From the NCBI GenBank assembly GCA_029210625.1, contig JARGFU010000014.1, positions 144,400-194,880 of the forward strand: a stretch of DNA of 50,481 nucleotides. The letters are read 5' to 3'. This document shows positions 17,301 to 25,220 of the stretch, piece after piece; position 1 is the stretch's first letter; the number at the start of each line of letters is the position of its first letter. The notes under the pieces were generated by a model. The model was not told the DNA's origin. It saw only the letters and a list, made by a program, of their open reading frames with translations, and made no database searches. Source of the DNA: Deltaproteobacteria bacterium. Its GTDB lineage: Bacteria; Myxococcota; Myxococcia; SLRQ01. Both the position numbers and the translations under genes were made by a program.

Positions 17301-18160
17301 GGCGAGCTGCCGGGGTTCGAGCAGGTGGGGCTCTGCCAGTTGAACCAGAAGACCCAGCTGCTGGGATCCGAGTAGCAGTGGTTGGCGGTGAGCAGGTAGG
17401 GCGTGCCGTCGCCCGAGGTGTTGTTGATCATCGCGCCGGTGCAGAAGCCGTCGCCGCCCGAGACCAGCATCACCACCGAGCGGATCTCGTTCTCCCAGCC
17501 CAGGGCCTCGGGGCAGGCCACGTTGTTGTTGCAGCTGCCCGACTCGCCCAGCACCTTGGCCAGGCCGAAGACGTCCCGGTAGCCGTGGGTCACCGAGGCG
17601 AGGTGGAGGCGGGAGCGAAAGGGGGCGTCCTTCGGCTCGCGCAGCTCGAGGACGATGGCCTCGGTGGGCAGGAGCGAGGTGGCGAAGACGCCGTCGGGGC
17701 GATGGTTCGCCTCGGTGAAGGCGCCGATCAGCGCCGAGCGATCCTCGGCGTGGATGAAGAGCTCGGCCCCCGGGGGCAGCCGGTAGTCGTCGAAGATCAG
17801 GTTGAGGGAGAGCGCCCCGGGGGAGCGGATCACCAGGCGCCAGAGGCGGTCGCCCCCGGGCAGGGTCTCCCAGAGGCCGGCCTGCGCCGGATCCAGATCG
17901 ACGGGCAGCTTCGCGCCGAAGCGCCAGGGGCGGGCCGTCCCGTCCTGGAGGGCGTCCTCGGCCTGGTAGGCGGCCACGTCCACCCTGGGCAGCGTGCGGA
18001 CGGGCAGCGCCTTGGCGCCCGCGAGGGGGAGCTTCAGATCCCAGCTGGGAGGGAGGCCGCCCTGGCTCAGCTGGGCGTGGGCGACGGGGCAGAGGCCGAG
18101 CGAGAGCACGAGCGCGAGCGCGCGCGCGGCGGGTCGACAGGCCCTCGAGAAGTGGATCAT
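14390..18160 (-). CDS. Secreted lysyl-endopeptidase-like serine protease with MopE repeats and MYXO-CTERM-like tail
   Basis: The 1256-residue protein has a signal peptide ending near CPVAHAQ. An N-terminal prodomain is followed by a trypsin-fold domain like lysyl endopeptidase (API): His261 in LLTANHCYS, Asp305 in VDSDFCLIEL and Ser384 in EGGSSGSPLFG. A CARDB-like domain (about 445-550) and a jelly-roll/MAM-like domain (about 555-720) come next. Then come seven MopE-type repeats (DxDGDGxGD ... CDD ... CNGxDDDCDGxTDE). The end, GCSCESEGSG then a hydrophobic stretch and RLRRRG, fits a MYXO-CTERM sorting tail, cleaved by myxosortase and anchored at the surface through its Cys. The ATG at 18160 was chosen for its GAGGA 6 nt upstream; an ATG at 18172 is also in frame. 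Confidence 0.92.
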   Translation of the reverse strand: MIHFSRACRPAARALALVLSLGLCPVAHAQLSQGGLPPSWDLKLPLAGAKALPVRTLPRVDVAAYQAEDALQDGTARPWRFGAKLPVDLDPAQAGLWETLPGGDRLWRLVIRSPGALSLNLIFDDYRLPPGAELFIHAEDRSALIGAFTEANHRPDGVFATSLLPTEAIVLELREPKDAPFRSRLHLASVTHGYRDVFGLAKVLGESGSCNNNVACPEALGWENEIRSVVMLVSGGDGFCTGAMINNTSGDGTPYLLTANHCYSDPSSWVFWFNWQSPTCSNPGSSPPHDTLSGATLRARRVDSDFCLIELDTAPPASFTPYYAGWNRSSSPPSASVGIHHPSGDIKKISFDNDPAVAAAYGGGPNDHWEVQDWDDGTTEGGSSGSPLFGPDHRIVGQLHGGSAACGNNLEDLYGRFDVSWDGNSASERLRDWLDPAGTAPTGIDGLDPFTPTVPLDAQLTLTAPVGGTSTCVSSITPEVILRNRGTAALVSAQLVLQVDGVPVETRSWTGSLATHAAATVTFSSHVVGVGSHTVTVTLVAPNGGTDENPANDVATTSFTTLSAVGRSLPFGEDFEGGTFPPPGWQLENPDGSFTWEQSSAVGSAGSSASATVNNYDYNSSGQVDWLYGPYLDLARTGGPVTLSFDLAYARYNDTLWDGLGVEVSTDCGGSWSQVFFKESTALATAADLQAYYTPAPGEWRTETIDLSAYLGEPSVQLRFVNQNGYGNWLYLDSLNVTGASSPGDQDGDGFTVTAGDCDDGDPTVNPGASEGCNGVDDDCDGATDEGVTTDYWPDGDRDGYGDASVAPTAACAAPAGMVTDASDCDDGRASVHPGALELCNGGRDDDCDPTTTEGSAADYWPDTDGDGFGAAGAAPITACALPAGMSANDLDCNDANPSMHPGAAELCNLADEDCDGATDEGLPTTDFFLDGDGDGWGDAAGPTLAACQAPGGYAAEAGDCAPADPWIHPGATELCDGVDQDCDGATDEGATNDYWPDLDGDNYGDARAIPTAACSAPPGLVANGDDCRDDDREVRPGALEACNGRDDDCDGVTDESLPTAGYWPDLDGDGHGDPNGEPVRSCRQLPGTAPNFGDCRDDDATIHPRAPELCDGIDNDCDGNTDEELPLNRSWPDADGDGRGDASVLPLVSCAEPPAGRVENSDDCDDAEPDVYRGAGEQLCNGRDDDCDRTTLDDPEGTCFVPDGGTSDAGSVVVDGGGDIGTSRGCSCESEGSGEGSLLGLLLLGLLLPRLRRRG

Positions 18161-18212
18161 CGGCGTCCTCATGCCCCCGGAGTCGAAGGCCAGAGGATAG
18201 CCGATCGAGGGC

Positions 18213-20333
18213 CTATTCCGGCACCAGCTTCACGTAGTTGTCGTAGCGGTTCTGGATCTCGCTGACGTACTTCACCGGCTCCCGCCCGCGGACGTAGCCG
18301 TGGCGCGCCCAGCGGTGGAAGCGCGGTTTTTCCAGCAGGAGCATGGCCTTCTCGACGTGCCCGAACCAGCGATCGGGATCGAGGCGCCGACGGGCCGCCA
18401 GCCGGCGGGCGTCCTGCACGTGGCCGAGTCCGGCATTGTAAGCCGCCATGGCCATCCTCACGCGCTGCCGGAAGGGCAGCTTGGGGTCGATCCGGTCGAT
18501 GAGCTGGCGCAGGTACTTGATGCCCGCGTGGATGCCCTGCTCGGGATCCTTCAGATTGGTGAAGCCCAGCTCCTTCCCGGTGGCGGGCATCACCTGGAAG
18601 AGCCCCTGGGCGCCCACCCAGGACACGGCCTCCGGATCGAAGCCGCTCTCCTGGAAGGCCAGCGCCGCCATCAGCCGCCAGTCGAGGCCGTACTTCGCCG
18701 AGTACTTCCGGATCAGGTCGTCGTAGGGAGAGATCCGGCCCTCCTCCTCGGCGGGCACCCGCCAGGCGTTGGCCTGCGCGATGCGGCGGCTGCTCTCGAA
18801 GTAGCGCTGCCGCGCCATGTTGTACTCGAGGTCGCGGTAGCTCGCGGCGACGAAGGCGTTCACCGCCCGCTCGAGCCTGGGCGAGCCCGGCCGCATGGCG
18901 AAGGCGATGGCCTTGGCCGGCTTCGGCTGCTCGCCCTCCTCCTCGGGCTCCGCGCCGGTGAGGTTGAGGCCGGCGCGCACGTCGTCTCGCCAGGTCAGCT
19001 CGGTCTGCAGGATGTGGCTGTCGGCCACCGTCAGCGGGATGGCCCCGCGGGCGACCTCGTCGATCAGCTCCTCGGTCTCCTTGGTCTCGTCGGCGGCCAC
19101 CAGCCGCACGCCCACCCCGAGGGCCTTCAGGGTCCGGTGGTAAGAGGAGGAGGGCCGCACGTGCACGGTCCGCCCGGCCAGCGCCTCCTTGCTCGTGACG
19201 GGAGGCGCGGCCGCCGGCTCGACGAGGATCTCGTCCACGTGGAGGTAGGGCCGGGAGAAGGTGACCTGCTCGGCCCGATCCGGCGTGACCGTGAGGGAGG
19301 CCGCCACCAGATCGCCGCGCCCCTCGAGCAGCCAGGGGATGAGCAGATCGCGGGAGGGCGCCAGCACCATCTCCAGGCGCACCTTCAGGCGGTCGGCCAG
19401 GCGCTGCACGAGGAGGTAGTCGAAGCCCCGGGGCGAGCCATTGTAGAGGAAGTAGGTCACCGGGTTGTTGCGGGTGATCACCCGCAGCACGCCCCGCTGG
19501 CGGATGCCGTCGAGGTCGCCGGTGAAGAGCTCCTCGGTGTGGCCGGTCATCGCCTTCTCGGTGAGGAAGCCGCGCAGCGCGAGCAGCAGCTCCGGGGCGT
19601 CGGGGCGCAGGGCCCAGCCCAGGGAGCGGGCCTGGTTCACCATGAGGAGGGCAGTGAGCGCGGGGTACTCGTTCGAGAGCTCGGCCAGCTGCGGCCGGGG
19701 CAGCACGGTCAGCGGGACCTCGCCCGCCGCGACGGCCGCGGCGATGGCGGCCGCGTCGCGCTCCTCGTCGAGCACCAGCCGGAAGCGGGGCGGCTCGGAG
19801 CGGCGAGCCGCCAGCAGCTCGGCCACCGCGGAGCTGGCGGGCACCACGATCTCGCGCTCGCCCAGGTCGCGCAGGCTCGTGGGCAGATCGTCGGGATAGT
19901 CGGGGCCGGGAAGGCCCACCAGCCACTCCTCCACCGTGCCCAGGGGCGGGCCGAAGGCGAGGCGGGCCTTGCGCGCCTCGGTCAGCGGCACGGTGATGGC
20001 GAGGTCCCCCTCCCCCGCCTCCAGCGCCACCACCGCGGCGGCGGCCGAGGGCTGCTCGAGGATCACCAGCTCCAGGCCCCGGCGGCGAGCGAAGTCCGCG
20101 AGCACCTCCCGCTCGCGCAGGAGCATGCCGAAGCGATCGTGGAGGGAGGGCTCGAGGGCCGGGGGCGCCAGCACCTCGAGCCGCCCCCGGGCGGCGATCA
20201 CCGGCAGGTCACCGCGGCGTGGGGGCGCCGGCTCCGGCTGCTCCTCCACGGGCGGGGGTGCCTCCTTCGCCGGGCAGGCCGGCAGGAGGACGAGCGCCGC
20301 GAGGGCGAGGGAGTGGAGCGGCCGGACCCTCAT
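18213..20333 (-). CDS. MltF-like lytic transglycosylase lipoprotein with two SBP domains
   Basis: The 706-residue protein has a lipoprotein signal (ALVLLPAC). Two periplasmic solute-binding domains follow: residues about 45-270 (degenerate) and 275-520 (GVLRVITRNNPVTYFLYNGS, RGDLVAASLTVTPDRAEQV). A transglycosylase SLT domain lies at about 545-680, with catalytic Glu562 in AFQESGF, then GAQGLFQVMP and AYNAGLGHV. MltF of E. coli has one such binding domain, so the second is an addition. It should cleave peptidoglycan to 1,6-anhydromuropeptides at the outer membrane, with the binding domains as ligand sensors. Its ATG overlaps the stop of rlmN by 4 bp (ATGA), so the two are probably translationally coupled. 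Confidence 0.9.
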   Translation of the reverse strand: MRVRPLHSLALAALVLLPACPAKEAPPPVEEQPEPAPPRRGDLPVIAARGRLEVLAPPALEPSLHDRFGMLLREREVLADFARRRGLELVILEQPSAAAAVVALEAGEGDLAITVPLTEARKARLAFGPPLGTVEEWLVGLPGPDYPDDLPTSLRDLGEREIVVPASSAVAELLAARRSEPPRFRLVLDEERDAAAIAAAVAAGEVPLTVLPRPQLAELSNEYPALTALLMVNQARSLGWALRPDAPELLLALRGFLTEKAMTGHTEELFTGDLDGIRQRGVLRVITRNNPVTYFLYNGSPRGFDYLLVQRLADRLKVRLEMVLAPSRDLLIPWLLEGRGDLVAASLTVTPDRAEQVTFSRPYLHVDEILVEPAAAPPVTSKEALAGRTVHVRPSSSYHRTLKALGVGVRLVAADETKETEELIDEVARGAIPLTVADSHILQTELTWRDDVRAGLNLTGAEPEEEGEQPKPAKAIAFAMRPGSPRLERAVNAFVAASYRDLEYNMARQRYFESSRRIAQANAWRVPAEEEGRISPYDDLIRKYSAKYGLDWRLMAALAFQESGFDPEAVSWVGAQGLFQVMPATGKELGFTNLKDPEQGIHAGIKYLRQLIDRIDPKLPFRQRVRMAMAAYNAGLGHVQDARRLAARRRLDPDRWFGHVEKAMLLLEKPRFHRWARHGYVRGREPVKYVSEIQNRYDNYVKLVPE

Positions 20334-21361
20334 CCCTTGCCCGCCAGCATCCCGCAGGCGGCCTCGACGTTCTTCCCGCCCGAGTAGCGCCGGCTCACGG
20401 GGGCGCCCACCACCCGCAAGGCGTCGCGGAAGCGGTCGAGCTCCGCCTCGTCCGGCGGCAGGAAGCGGCCGCTCGCGTCGTTCACGTCGATCAGATCGAG
20501 GATCACCGGGGTGTCACCGACGAGCGCCTTCAGCGCCCGGGCGTCCTCCTCGCCGGTGTTGAAGCCGGCGACCATCACGTAGGCCAGGGTCAGGCGCCGT
20601 CGCCGGCCGGCCGCCACCCGCGCCGCCGCCGGGAAGACCTCCCGCAGGGGCTGGCTCTCCTCGATGGGCATCAGCTGCCTTCGCTTCTCGGGGATGGCCG
20701 AGCCCACCGAGAGGATCAGCCGGAAGGGGACCCGCTCCGCCTCCAGGCGGCGCAGCCCCGGCAGCAGGCCGGCGGTGGAGATCGTGATGTTGCCCCCGGA
20801 GATGTTGGGCCCGCCGCCCGTGGAGAGGATCCTCGCGGCGCGCAGGACGGCGTCGAGGTTGGCCAGGGGCTCCCCCATCCCCATGAAGACCACGCCCTTC
20901 ACCGGCAGCTCGGCCCGGGCGCGCACCTCGAGGACCTGCTCGACCATCTCCTCGGCGAGCAGGTTGCGGGGCGTGCCGAGCCCCGCCGTGGCGCAGAAGG
21001 CGCAGTCCAGGGCGCAGGAGGTCTGGGAGGAGACGCAGACCACGTGGTGCTTCCCGTGGATGGGGATGCGCACGGCCTCCACCTTGCCGCCCCGCTCCAG
21101 CTCGAAGAGGAGCTTGGCGAAGCCGTCGGCCGGATCGATCCGCTCGGAGGCGAGCCGCAGGCTCGGCCCGGCCTGCCGCTCGGCCACGCTCCGGGCGACC
21201 TCCCTTCGCACCTGCGGCAGGAGGCCGTCGCCGGGCAGGCCCTCGGGCGCGAGCGCCTGGCACCAGAGCTTGCGGGCCTCGCGAGGGCGGGCGCCGAAGG
21301 TGGCGAGGCGCTCGATGGCCTCGTGCTGCTCGAGGCCGCGCAGGGAGAGGGGGTCGCTCAC
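20330..21361 (-). CDS. rlmN: RlmN-type radical SAM 23S rRNA/tRNA adenine C2-methyltransferase
   Basis: The product has 343 residues from the GTG at 21361 (349 from a GTG at 21379). It has the radical SAM triad in CALDCAFC (Cys116, 120, 123), the upstream Cys109 seven residues before, as in RlmN, and the C-terminal catalytic Cys336 in NVEAACGML. GMGEPLANLD is the SAM-binding GEP motif. RlmN methylates C2 of A2503 in 23S rRNA and A37 of some tRNAs. The 21361 start is favoured because CAGAAT ends 8 nt before it, similar to other leaderless starts here, and neither GTG has a good Shine-Dalgarno. The stop overlaps the MltF-like gene by 4 bp. Confidence 0.9.
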   Translation of the reverse strand: MSDPLSLRGLEQHEAIERLATFGARPREARKLWCQALAPEGLPGDGLLPQVRREVARSVAERQAGPSLRLASERIDPADGFAKLLFELERGGKVEAVRIPIHGKHHVVCVSSQTSCALDCAFCATAGLGTPRNLLAEEMVEQVLEVRARAELPVKGVVFMGMGEPLANLDAVLRAARILSTGGGPNISGGNITISTAGLLPGLRRLEAERVPFRLILSVGSAIPEKRRQLMPIEESQPLREVFPAAARVAAGRRRRLTLAYVMVAGFNTGEEDARALKALVGDTPVILDLIDVNDASGRFLPPDEAELDRFRDALRVVGAPVSRRYSGGKNVEAACGMLAGKG

Positions 21362-21429
21362 GGCCCACCATTCTGCCACGGCCTGCGGCCCGCGTTGTGG
21401 TCCCCGGCCGCCGGTGCTCCAATGCGCCC

Positions 21430-22140
21430 ATGAGCCTGCCCCCGCTGGTCTTCCTCCCGCCCGCCGGCGGCAACGCCCGGGCCTACGAGCCCCTGATCTC
21501 CGCGCTCTCGCTGCCCCTCGGCGGCCGCCACCTCGAGATCCTCGAGTACCCCGGCCGGCGCCCCGGCACCCGCCCCCTCGACACCGTGGGGGACCTCGCC
21601 GCCTTCGTCGAGAAGAAGCTCGGCGCCCGCGGCCTCGAGGACGCCTTCCTCGTCGGCCACTCCCTGGGCGGCGCGGTGGCCCTGGAGGTCGCCCTGCGCG
21701 GGGCGGCCCGGCTCTCGGGGCTGATCCTCATCGGCACCGGCGGGCGTCTGCGGGTGCACCCGATGATCCTGGAGATGATGCGCACCGCCGCGGCCGAGGG
21801 GCAGCCGGTGCCGCCCCCCGCCCTGGCCTTCGGTCCCGGCGCCAGCGAGGACCTGATCGATCGGGTCGCGCAGGCCTGGTCGGAGACCCACCCCGCGGGC
21901 GCCCTCGGCGACTGGGAGGCGGTGAACACCTTCGATCGCCTGGCAGACCTCGCGCGGATCTCGCTGCCCACCCTGGTGCTCTGCGGCGAGGCGGATCAGA
22001 TGACCCCGAGGAAGTATTCGGAGAAGCTGGCCGAGGCGATCGCGGGCGCGCAGCTGCTGGTCCATCCGGGCGCCGGCCACCTGATCCCCTGGGAGGAGCC
22101 CGACTGGCTCGCCCGCCACATCGCGGAGTTCGTCTCGTGA
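21430..22140 (+). CDS. Alpha/beta hydrolase
   Basis: The 236-residue cytosolic protein has PPAGGNARAY (oxyanion region), nucleophile Ser78 in GHSLGG, Asp189 in CGEADQMTP and His217 in GAGHLIP, a complete triad. Length and layout fit small esterases and C-C bond hydrolases; the substrate cannot be told. The ATG at 21430 lies 68 bp from the divergent rlmN start and has no clear Shine-Dalgarno. Its stop overlaps the GTG of the dehydratase gene by 4 bp (GTGA), so the two are probably one operon. Confidence 0.9.
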   Translation: MSLPPLVFLPPAGGNARAYEPLISALSLPLGGRHLEILEYPGRRPGTRPLDTVGDLAAFVEKKLGARGLEDAFLVGHSLGGAVALEVALRGAARLSGLILIGTGGRLRVHPMILEMMRTAAAEGQPVPPPALAFGPGASEDLIDRVAQAWSETHPAGALGDWEAVNTFDRLADLARISLPTLVLCGEADQMTPRKYSEKLAEAIAGAQLLVHPGAGHLIPWEEPDWLARHIAEFVS

Positions 22141-23096
22141 GTCCGGTGACCGCCCCCGACCCCTCCGTGGTCGCCGAGGCCGCCGAGCGGCTGCGCGGCG
22201 CCGCCCACCGCACGCCCGTCTTCCACTCGACCCTCCTCGACGAGGCCTGCGGCGCCCGGGTCTTCCTGAAGGCCGAGTGCCTCCAGCGGGTGGGCGCCTT
22301 CAAGTTCCGCGGCGCCTACAACACCCTGTCCCAGCTGAGCGAGGAGGAGCGCGCCCGGGGCGTGATCACCCACTCCAGCGGCAACCACGCCCAGGCCCTG
22401 GCCCTCGCCGCCCGCCTCTTCGAGACCGAAGCCGTGGTCGTCATGCCCCACGACGCGCCCGCCTCGAAGCGCGCGGCCACGGCGGGCTACGGCGCGCGCA
22501 TCGTCCCCTGCGACGCGAAGGAGCGCGAGGCCGTCTGCCAGGCCGAGATCGACGCCCACGGCTACACCCTGGTCCACCCCTACGACGATCCGCGGATCAT
22601 CGCCGGCGCCGGCACCGCCGCGCGCGAGCTCCTCGAGGACCACCCCGGCCTCTCCCTGATCCTCACCCCGGTCGGCGGCGGCGGCCTCGTCAGCGGCACC
22701 TCCCTGGCCGCCGCGGCCCACCGCGCCGGCGGCGGCGCCTGCCAGGTGATCGGCGTCGAGCCCGAGATCGCCGACGACGCCCGCCAGAGCCTCGCGCGCG
22801 GCGAGGTCGTCACCCTCCCCGAGGTGCCGCCGACGATCGCCGACGGCCTGCGCACGCGGCACATCGGCGAGCACAACCTCGCGGTGATCTCCGAGCACCT
22901 GCAGGCGATCGTCACCGTGAGCGAGGCGGCCATCGTCGAGGCCCTGAGGCTCGTCTGGTCGCGCACCAAGCTCCTCATCGAGCCCAGCTCGGCCGTGCCC
23001 GTCGCGGCGCTGCTCACCGGAGCGGTGAAGGCCGAGGGCGAGGTCGGCGTCATCCTGAGCGGCGGCAACGTCGACCCCACGACCCTCTCCCTCTAG
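22137..23096 (+). CDS. PLP-dependent threonine dehydratase / serine racemase family
   Basis: The 319-residue protein is a fold type II PLP enzyme: Lys56 in AFKFRGA, SSGNHAQALA and the phosphate-binding GGGGLVSGT. Length and absence of a C-terminal ACT regulatory domain match catabolic threonine ammonia-lyase (TdcB-like) or serine racemase. The first converts threonine to 2-oxobutanoate and ammonia, the second interconverts or dehydrates serine. It starts at GTG 22137, overlapping the hydrolase stop. It is convergent with the mannosyltransferase gene, and the two share the stop tetramer CTAG at 23093-23096. Confidence 0.9.
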   Translation: MSPVTAPDPSVVAEAAERLRGAAHRTPVFHSTLLDEACGARVFLKAECLQRVGAFKFRGAYNTLSQLSEEERARGVITHSSGNHAQALALAARLFETEAVVVMPHDAPASKRAATAGYGARIVPCDAKEREAVCQAEIDAHGYTLVHPYDDPRIIAGAGTAARELLEDHPGLSLILTPVGGGGLVSGTSLAAAAHRAGGGACQVIGVEPEIADDARQSLARGEVVTLPEVPPTIADGLRTRHIGEHNLAVISEHLQAIVTVSEAAIVEALRLVWSRTKLLIEPSSAVPVAALLTGAVKAEGEVGVILSGGNVDPTTLSL

Positions 23097-24520
23097 GGGG
23101 GCGGGACGAGCCCCTGCTGCCGCCGGAAGACGGTGGTGTCCTCGAAGGTCGCGACCTCCTCGAAGCCGCGCCAGCGGCGCATCTGCTGCAGCGAGCGCTC
23201 CTCGTAGACCGCCACGTAGTTGTAGAGGCGGTTGCGCAGGTGCCCGGTGTGGAACTGCAGCTGAGGGATCGATCGGTTCAGGAGGGTGTAGCCGCCGTTG
23301 AGGTGGAGGCGATCGTCCAGGAGCAGGCCGGTCGCGTCGGCCTGCTGGCCGACGAAGTCCTGGGCCTGGAAGATGCCGGCCTTCCAGCGCATCCGCATCT
23401 TCGAGACGCCGACGAAGTTGGCGCCGCAGACCAGCAGGAGCAGCGCGGTCGCGAGGCCGGCGCTCCAGCGGCGCCGCGGCAGGCGATCGAGGAGCGCGAA
23501 CCAGGCCACCAGGGCGCCCACCAGGAGGAAGGGCCAGATCGAGAGCAGGAAGCGCTCCTCCTTGTGGCGGATCACCGAGAAGGCCACGAAGGGCAGCAGC
23601 CAGCCGCCCAGCATCCGCCAGTGGGCGCGGGCGAAGGCCAGCGCCGGCAGGACGAGCAGCCAGCGGGCGTGCCCGAGGCGCTCGACGAAGGCCTCCTGCC
23701 AGTAGAAGTCCAGGGGGCTCACCCCGTGGTGGCTCGCGCCGTCCTCGATCAGGTTGTAGCGGACGTACTCGATGAAGGCGTGGAGGGGCACGCCCCAGGT
23801 GATCCAGTCGACGATCGCCAGCAAGGCGATCATCGTGAGGAAGCCCGCGGTCGCCGCGACGAACTGCCGCTTGCGGCTGAAGAGCAGGTAGTCGAGGGCG
23901 ACCACCGGCACGAAGACCAGCAGGGTGTAGCGGGTGACGAAGGCGCCGCCGAGGAGGAGGCCCACCACGAAGGCCTTGCGGCGATCGCCCTCCCGGTCCT
24001 CGGCGGCGACCTGCTCCATCCAGAGGGCGTAGGCCCAGGTGGTGAGCAGGAGGCCGTGCAGCTCGCTCAGGGTGTGCGGCCCGAAGTAGCCGAAGAGGGG
24101 GAAGGCGGCCAGGAAGAGGCCGGTGAGCCAGGCCACCCGCTCGTCCCCGCGGGAGGCGGCGCGGCCGAGACGCAGCCCGGCCGGGATCAGCAGCAGACCG
24201 AAGAGGGTGTTGTGGAGGGTGAGCAGCCGGTGCAACTCCCAGCCCTGGTAGCCCAGCCACTCCCCGAGGGTCATGAGGCTGCCGTAGTAGGCGGGCAGCA
24301 CCCAGTTGCGCACGCCGCGGGCGTACTCCCAGGGCAGCCAGGCGTCGCCGTGCCGCACCCAGTAGGCGGGCTCGAGGTACTGAAAGATCTCGTCCGGGTA
24401 GTGCATCCCGGCCTTGATCGAGAAGTAGTAGAGGCGCACCGCCAGGCCGAGGACCAGGAGGGCGGCGAGCCCGAGCCAGGCTCGCGGGCTCCGCGCCGCG
24501 CCGGTGGCCGCCTCGCTCAC
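23093..24520 (-). CDS. GT22-family mannosyltransferase-like membrane protein
   Basis: The 475-residue polytopic protein has about 10-12 membrane segments. The first luminal loop has MHYPDEIFQYLEPAYW (Asp43, Glu44), and RHKEERFLLSIWPF is at 318-331. Both are hallmarks of Glyco_transf_22, the family of eukaryotic ALG9/ALG12 and PIG-B/PIG-Z, which use dolichyl-phosphate mannose. In bacteria such enzymes use polyprenyl-phosphate sugars for envelope glycans or glycoproteins. The GTG start at 24520 overlaps the stop of the upstream discoidin-like gene by 4 bp, so they probably work together. The sugar and acceptor are unknown. Confidence 0.88.
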   Translation of the reverse strand: MSEAATGAARSPRAWLGLAALLVLGLAVRLYYFSIKAGMHYPDEIFQYLEPAYWVRHGDAWLPWEYARGVRNWVLPAYYGSLMTLGEWLGYQGWELHRLLTLHNTLFGLLLIPAGLRLGRAASRGDERVAWLTGLFLAAFPLFGYFGPHTLSELHGLLLTTWAYALWMEQVAAEDREGDRRKAFVVGLLLGGAFVTRYTLLVFVPVVALDYLLFSRKRQFVAATAGFLTMIALLAIVDWITWGVPLHAFIEYVRYNLIEDGASHHGVSPLDFYWQEAFVERLGHARWLLVLPALAFARAHWRMLGGWLLPFVAFSVIRHKEERFLLSIWPFLLVGALVAWFALLDRLPRRRWSAGLATALLLLVCGANFVGVSKMRMRWKAGIFQAQDFVGQQADATGLLLDDRLHLNGGYTLLNRSIPQLQFHTGHLRNRLYNYVAVYEERSLQQMRRWRGFEEVATFEDTTVFRRQQGLVPPP

Positions 24521-25113
24521 GCGCCCTCCCCTCCGGCCTCGAAGCGGCCGAGGACCCGCAGCTCGAAGAGCCGCACCACACCGCGGGGGCTCCCCTCCTC
24601 CTCGACCTGGAAGTCGATCCGGATCCGGGTGGCCCCCTCGCAGCCGAGGGCGTGGACCGGCCTCGACCCGGTGTTGCCCCTCACCTCGAAGCGGGAGAGG
24701 ACCCCCTCGGGCCCGAGGCAGGTCAGATCGTAGTCGCGCAGGTCGTAGGCCCGATCCTCGCGGATGCTGGCGAGGTCGAGCGCGATCGACTCGACCCGGG
24801 CGGGCGCGGCGAGGGCGAGCTCGAGCCAGGGCGCGCGGTCCTTGCCGGCGCTGACCCACTTCTCGGTGAGCCCCGGGTTCGGGTGCTCGTCGATGAGGAA
24901 GAGGGGGTGGTGGCTGTTGAACCAGTGGTAGGAGCTGACGGTGACCCGCGCGCCCCGGGAGAGCGCCGCCAGGTTCACGGTCCCCGCCTCCTCGGGGGTC
25001 GCGGCGTGCTCCACCGCGTAGGCCGGGGTCGTGATCACCGGCGCGCTCGCCAGCCACCCCACCCCGCCGAGGGCGAGGGGCAGCAGGTAGGCGAGCCAGG
25101 CCAGGCGGCGCAT
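24517..25113 (-). CDS. Periplasmic discoidin (F5/8 C)-like protein
   Basis: The 198-residue protein starts MRRLAWLAYLLPLALG, a signal or anchor segment. It then has ARVTVSSYHWFNSHHPLFLIDEH, DRAPWLELALAAPARVESIAL and RFEVRGNTGSRP, ending RLFELRVLG. This is the beta-sandwich order of F5/8 type C (discoidin) carbohydrate-binding domains. GGGGAGG lies 5 nt before the ATG at 25113. It is coupled to the GT22 gene by a GTGA overlap, which suggests it binds or presents the glycan acceptor; that is inference. Fold assignment is by pattern only. Confidence 0.75.
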   Translation of the reverse strand: MRRLAWLAYLLPLALGGVGWLASAPVITTPAYAVEHAATPEEAGTVNLAALSRGARVTVSSYHWFNSHHPLFLIDEHPNPGLTEKWVSAGKDRAPWLELALAAPARVESIALDLASIREDRAYDLRDYDLTCLGPEGVLSRFEVRGNTGSRPVHALGCEGATRIRIDFQVEEEGSPRGVVRLFELRVLGRFEAGGEGA

Positions 25114-25199
25114 CAGGCCTCCCCTTCGTGCTGTCCTGGTCCGCGTCACGGCTCCGTCCCTTCCCTCGCGCCTCTCCTGAAGATGGGGCGCGAACATAC

Positions 25200-25205
25200 T
25201 AGAGT
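25200..25205 (+). promoter_or_regulatory. Putative -10 box TAGAGT upstream of radical SAM gene
   Basis: TAGAGT ends 15 nt before the ATG at 25221, giving a short leader of about 8 nt. A GAGG within the box region could act as a distant Shine-Dalgarno, so this case is less clear than the others. Confidence 0.4.
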
Positions 25206-25220
25206 GAGGGCGGGTGCGCG

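Noticed and set aside
14849-18265. Long plus-strand frame opposite the secreted protease
   Set aside because: It mirrors the Asp/Cys repeat codons and has no domain; the minus strand encodes an intact protease triad.
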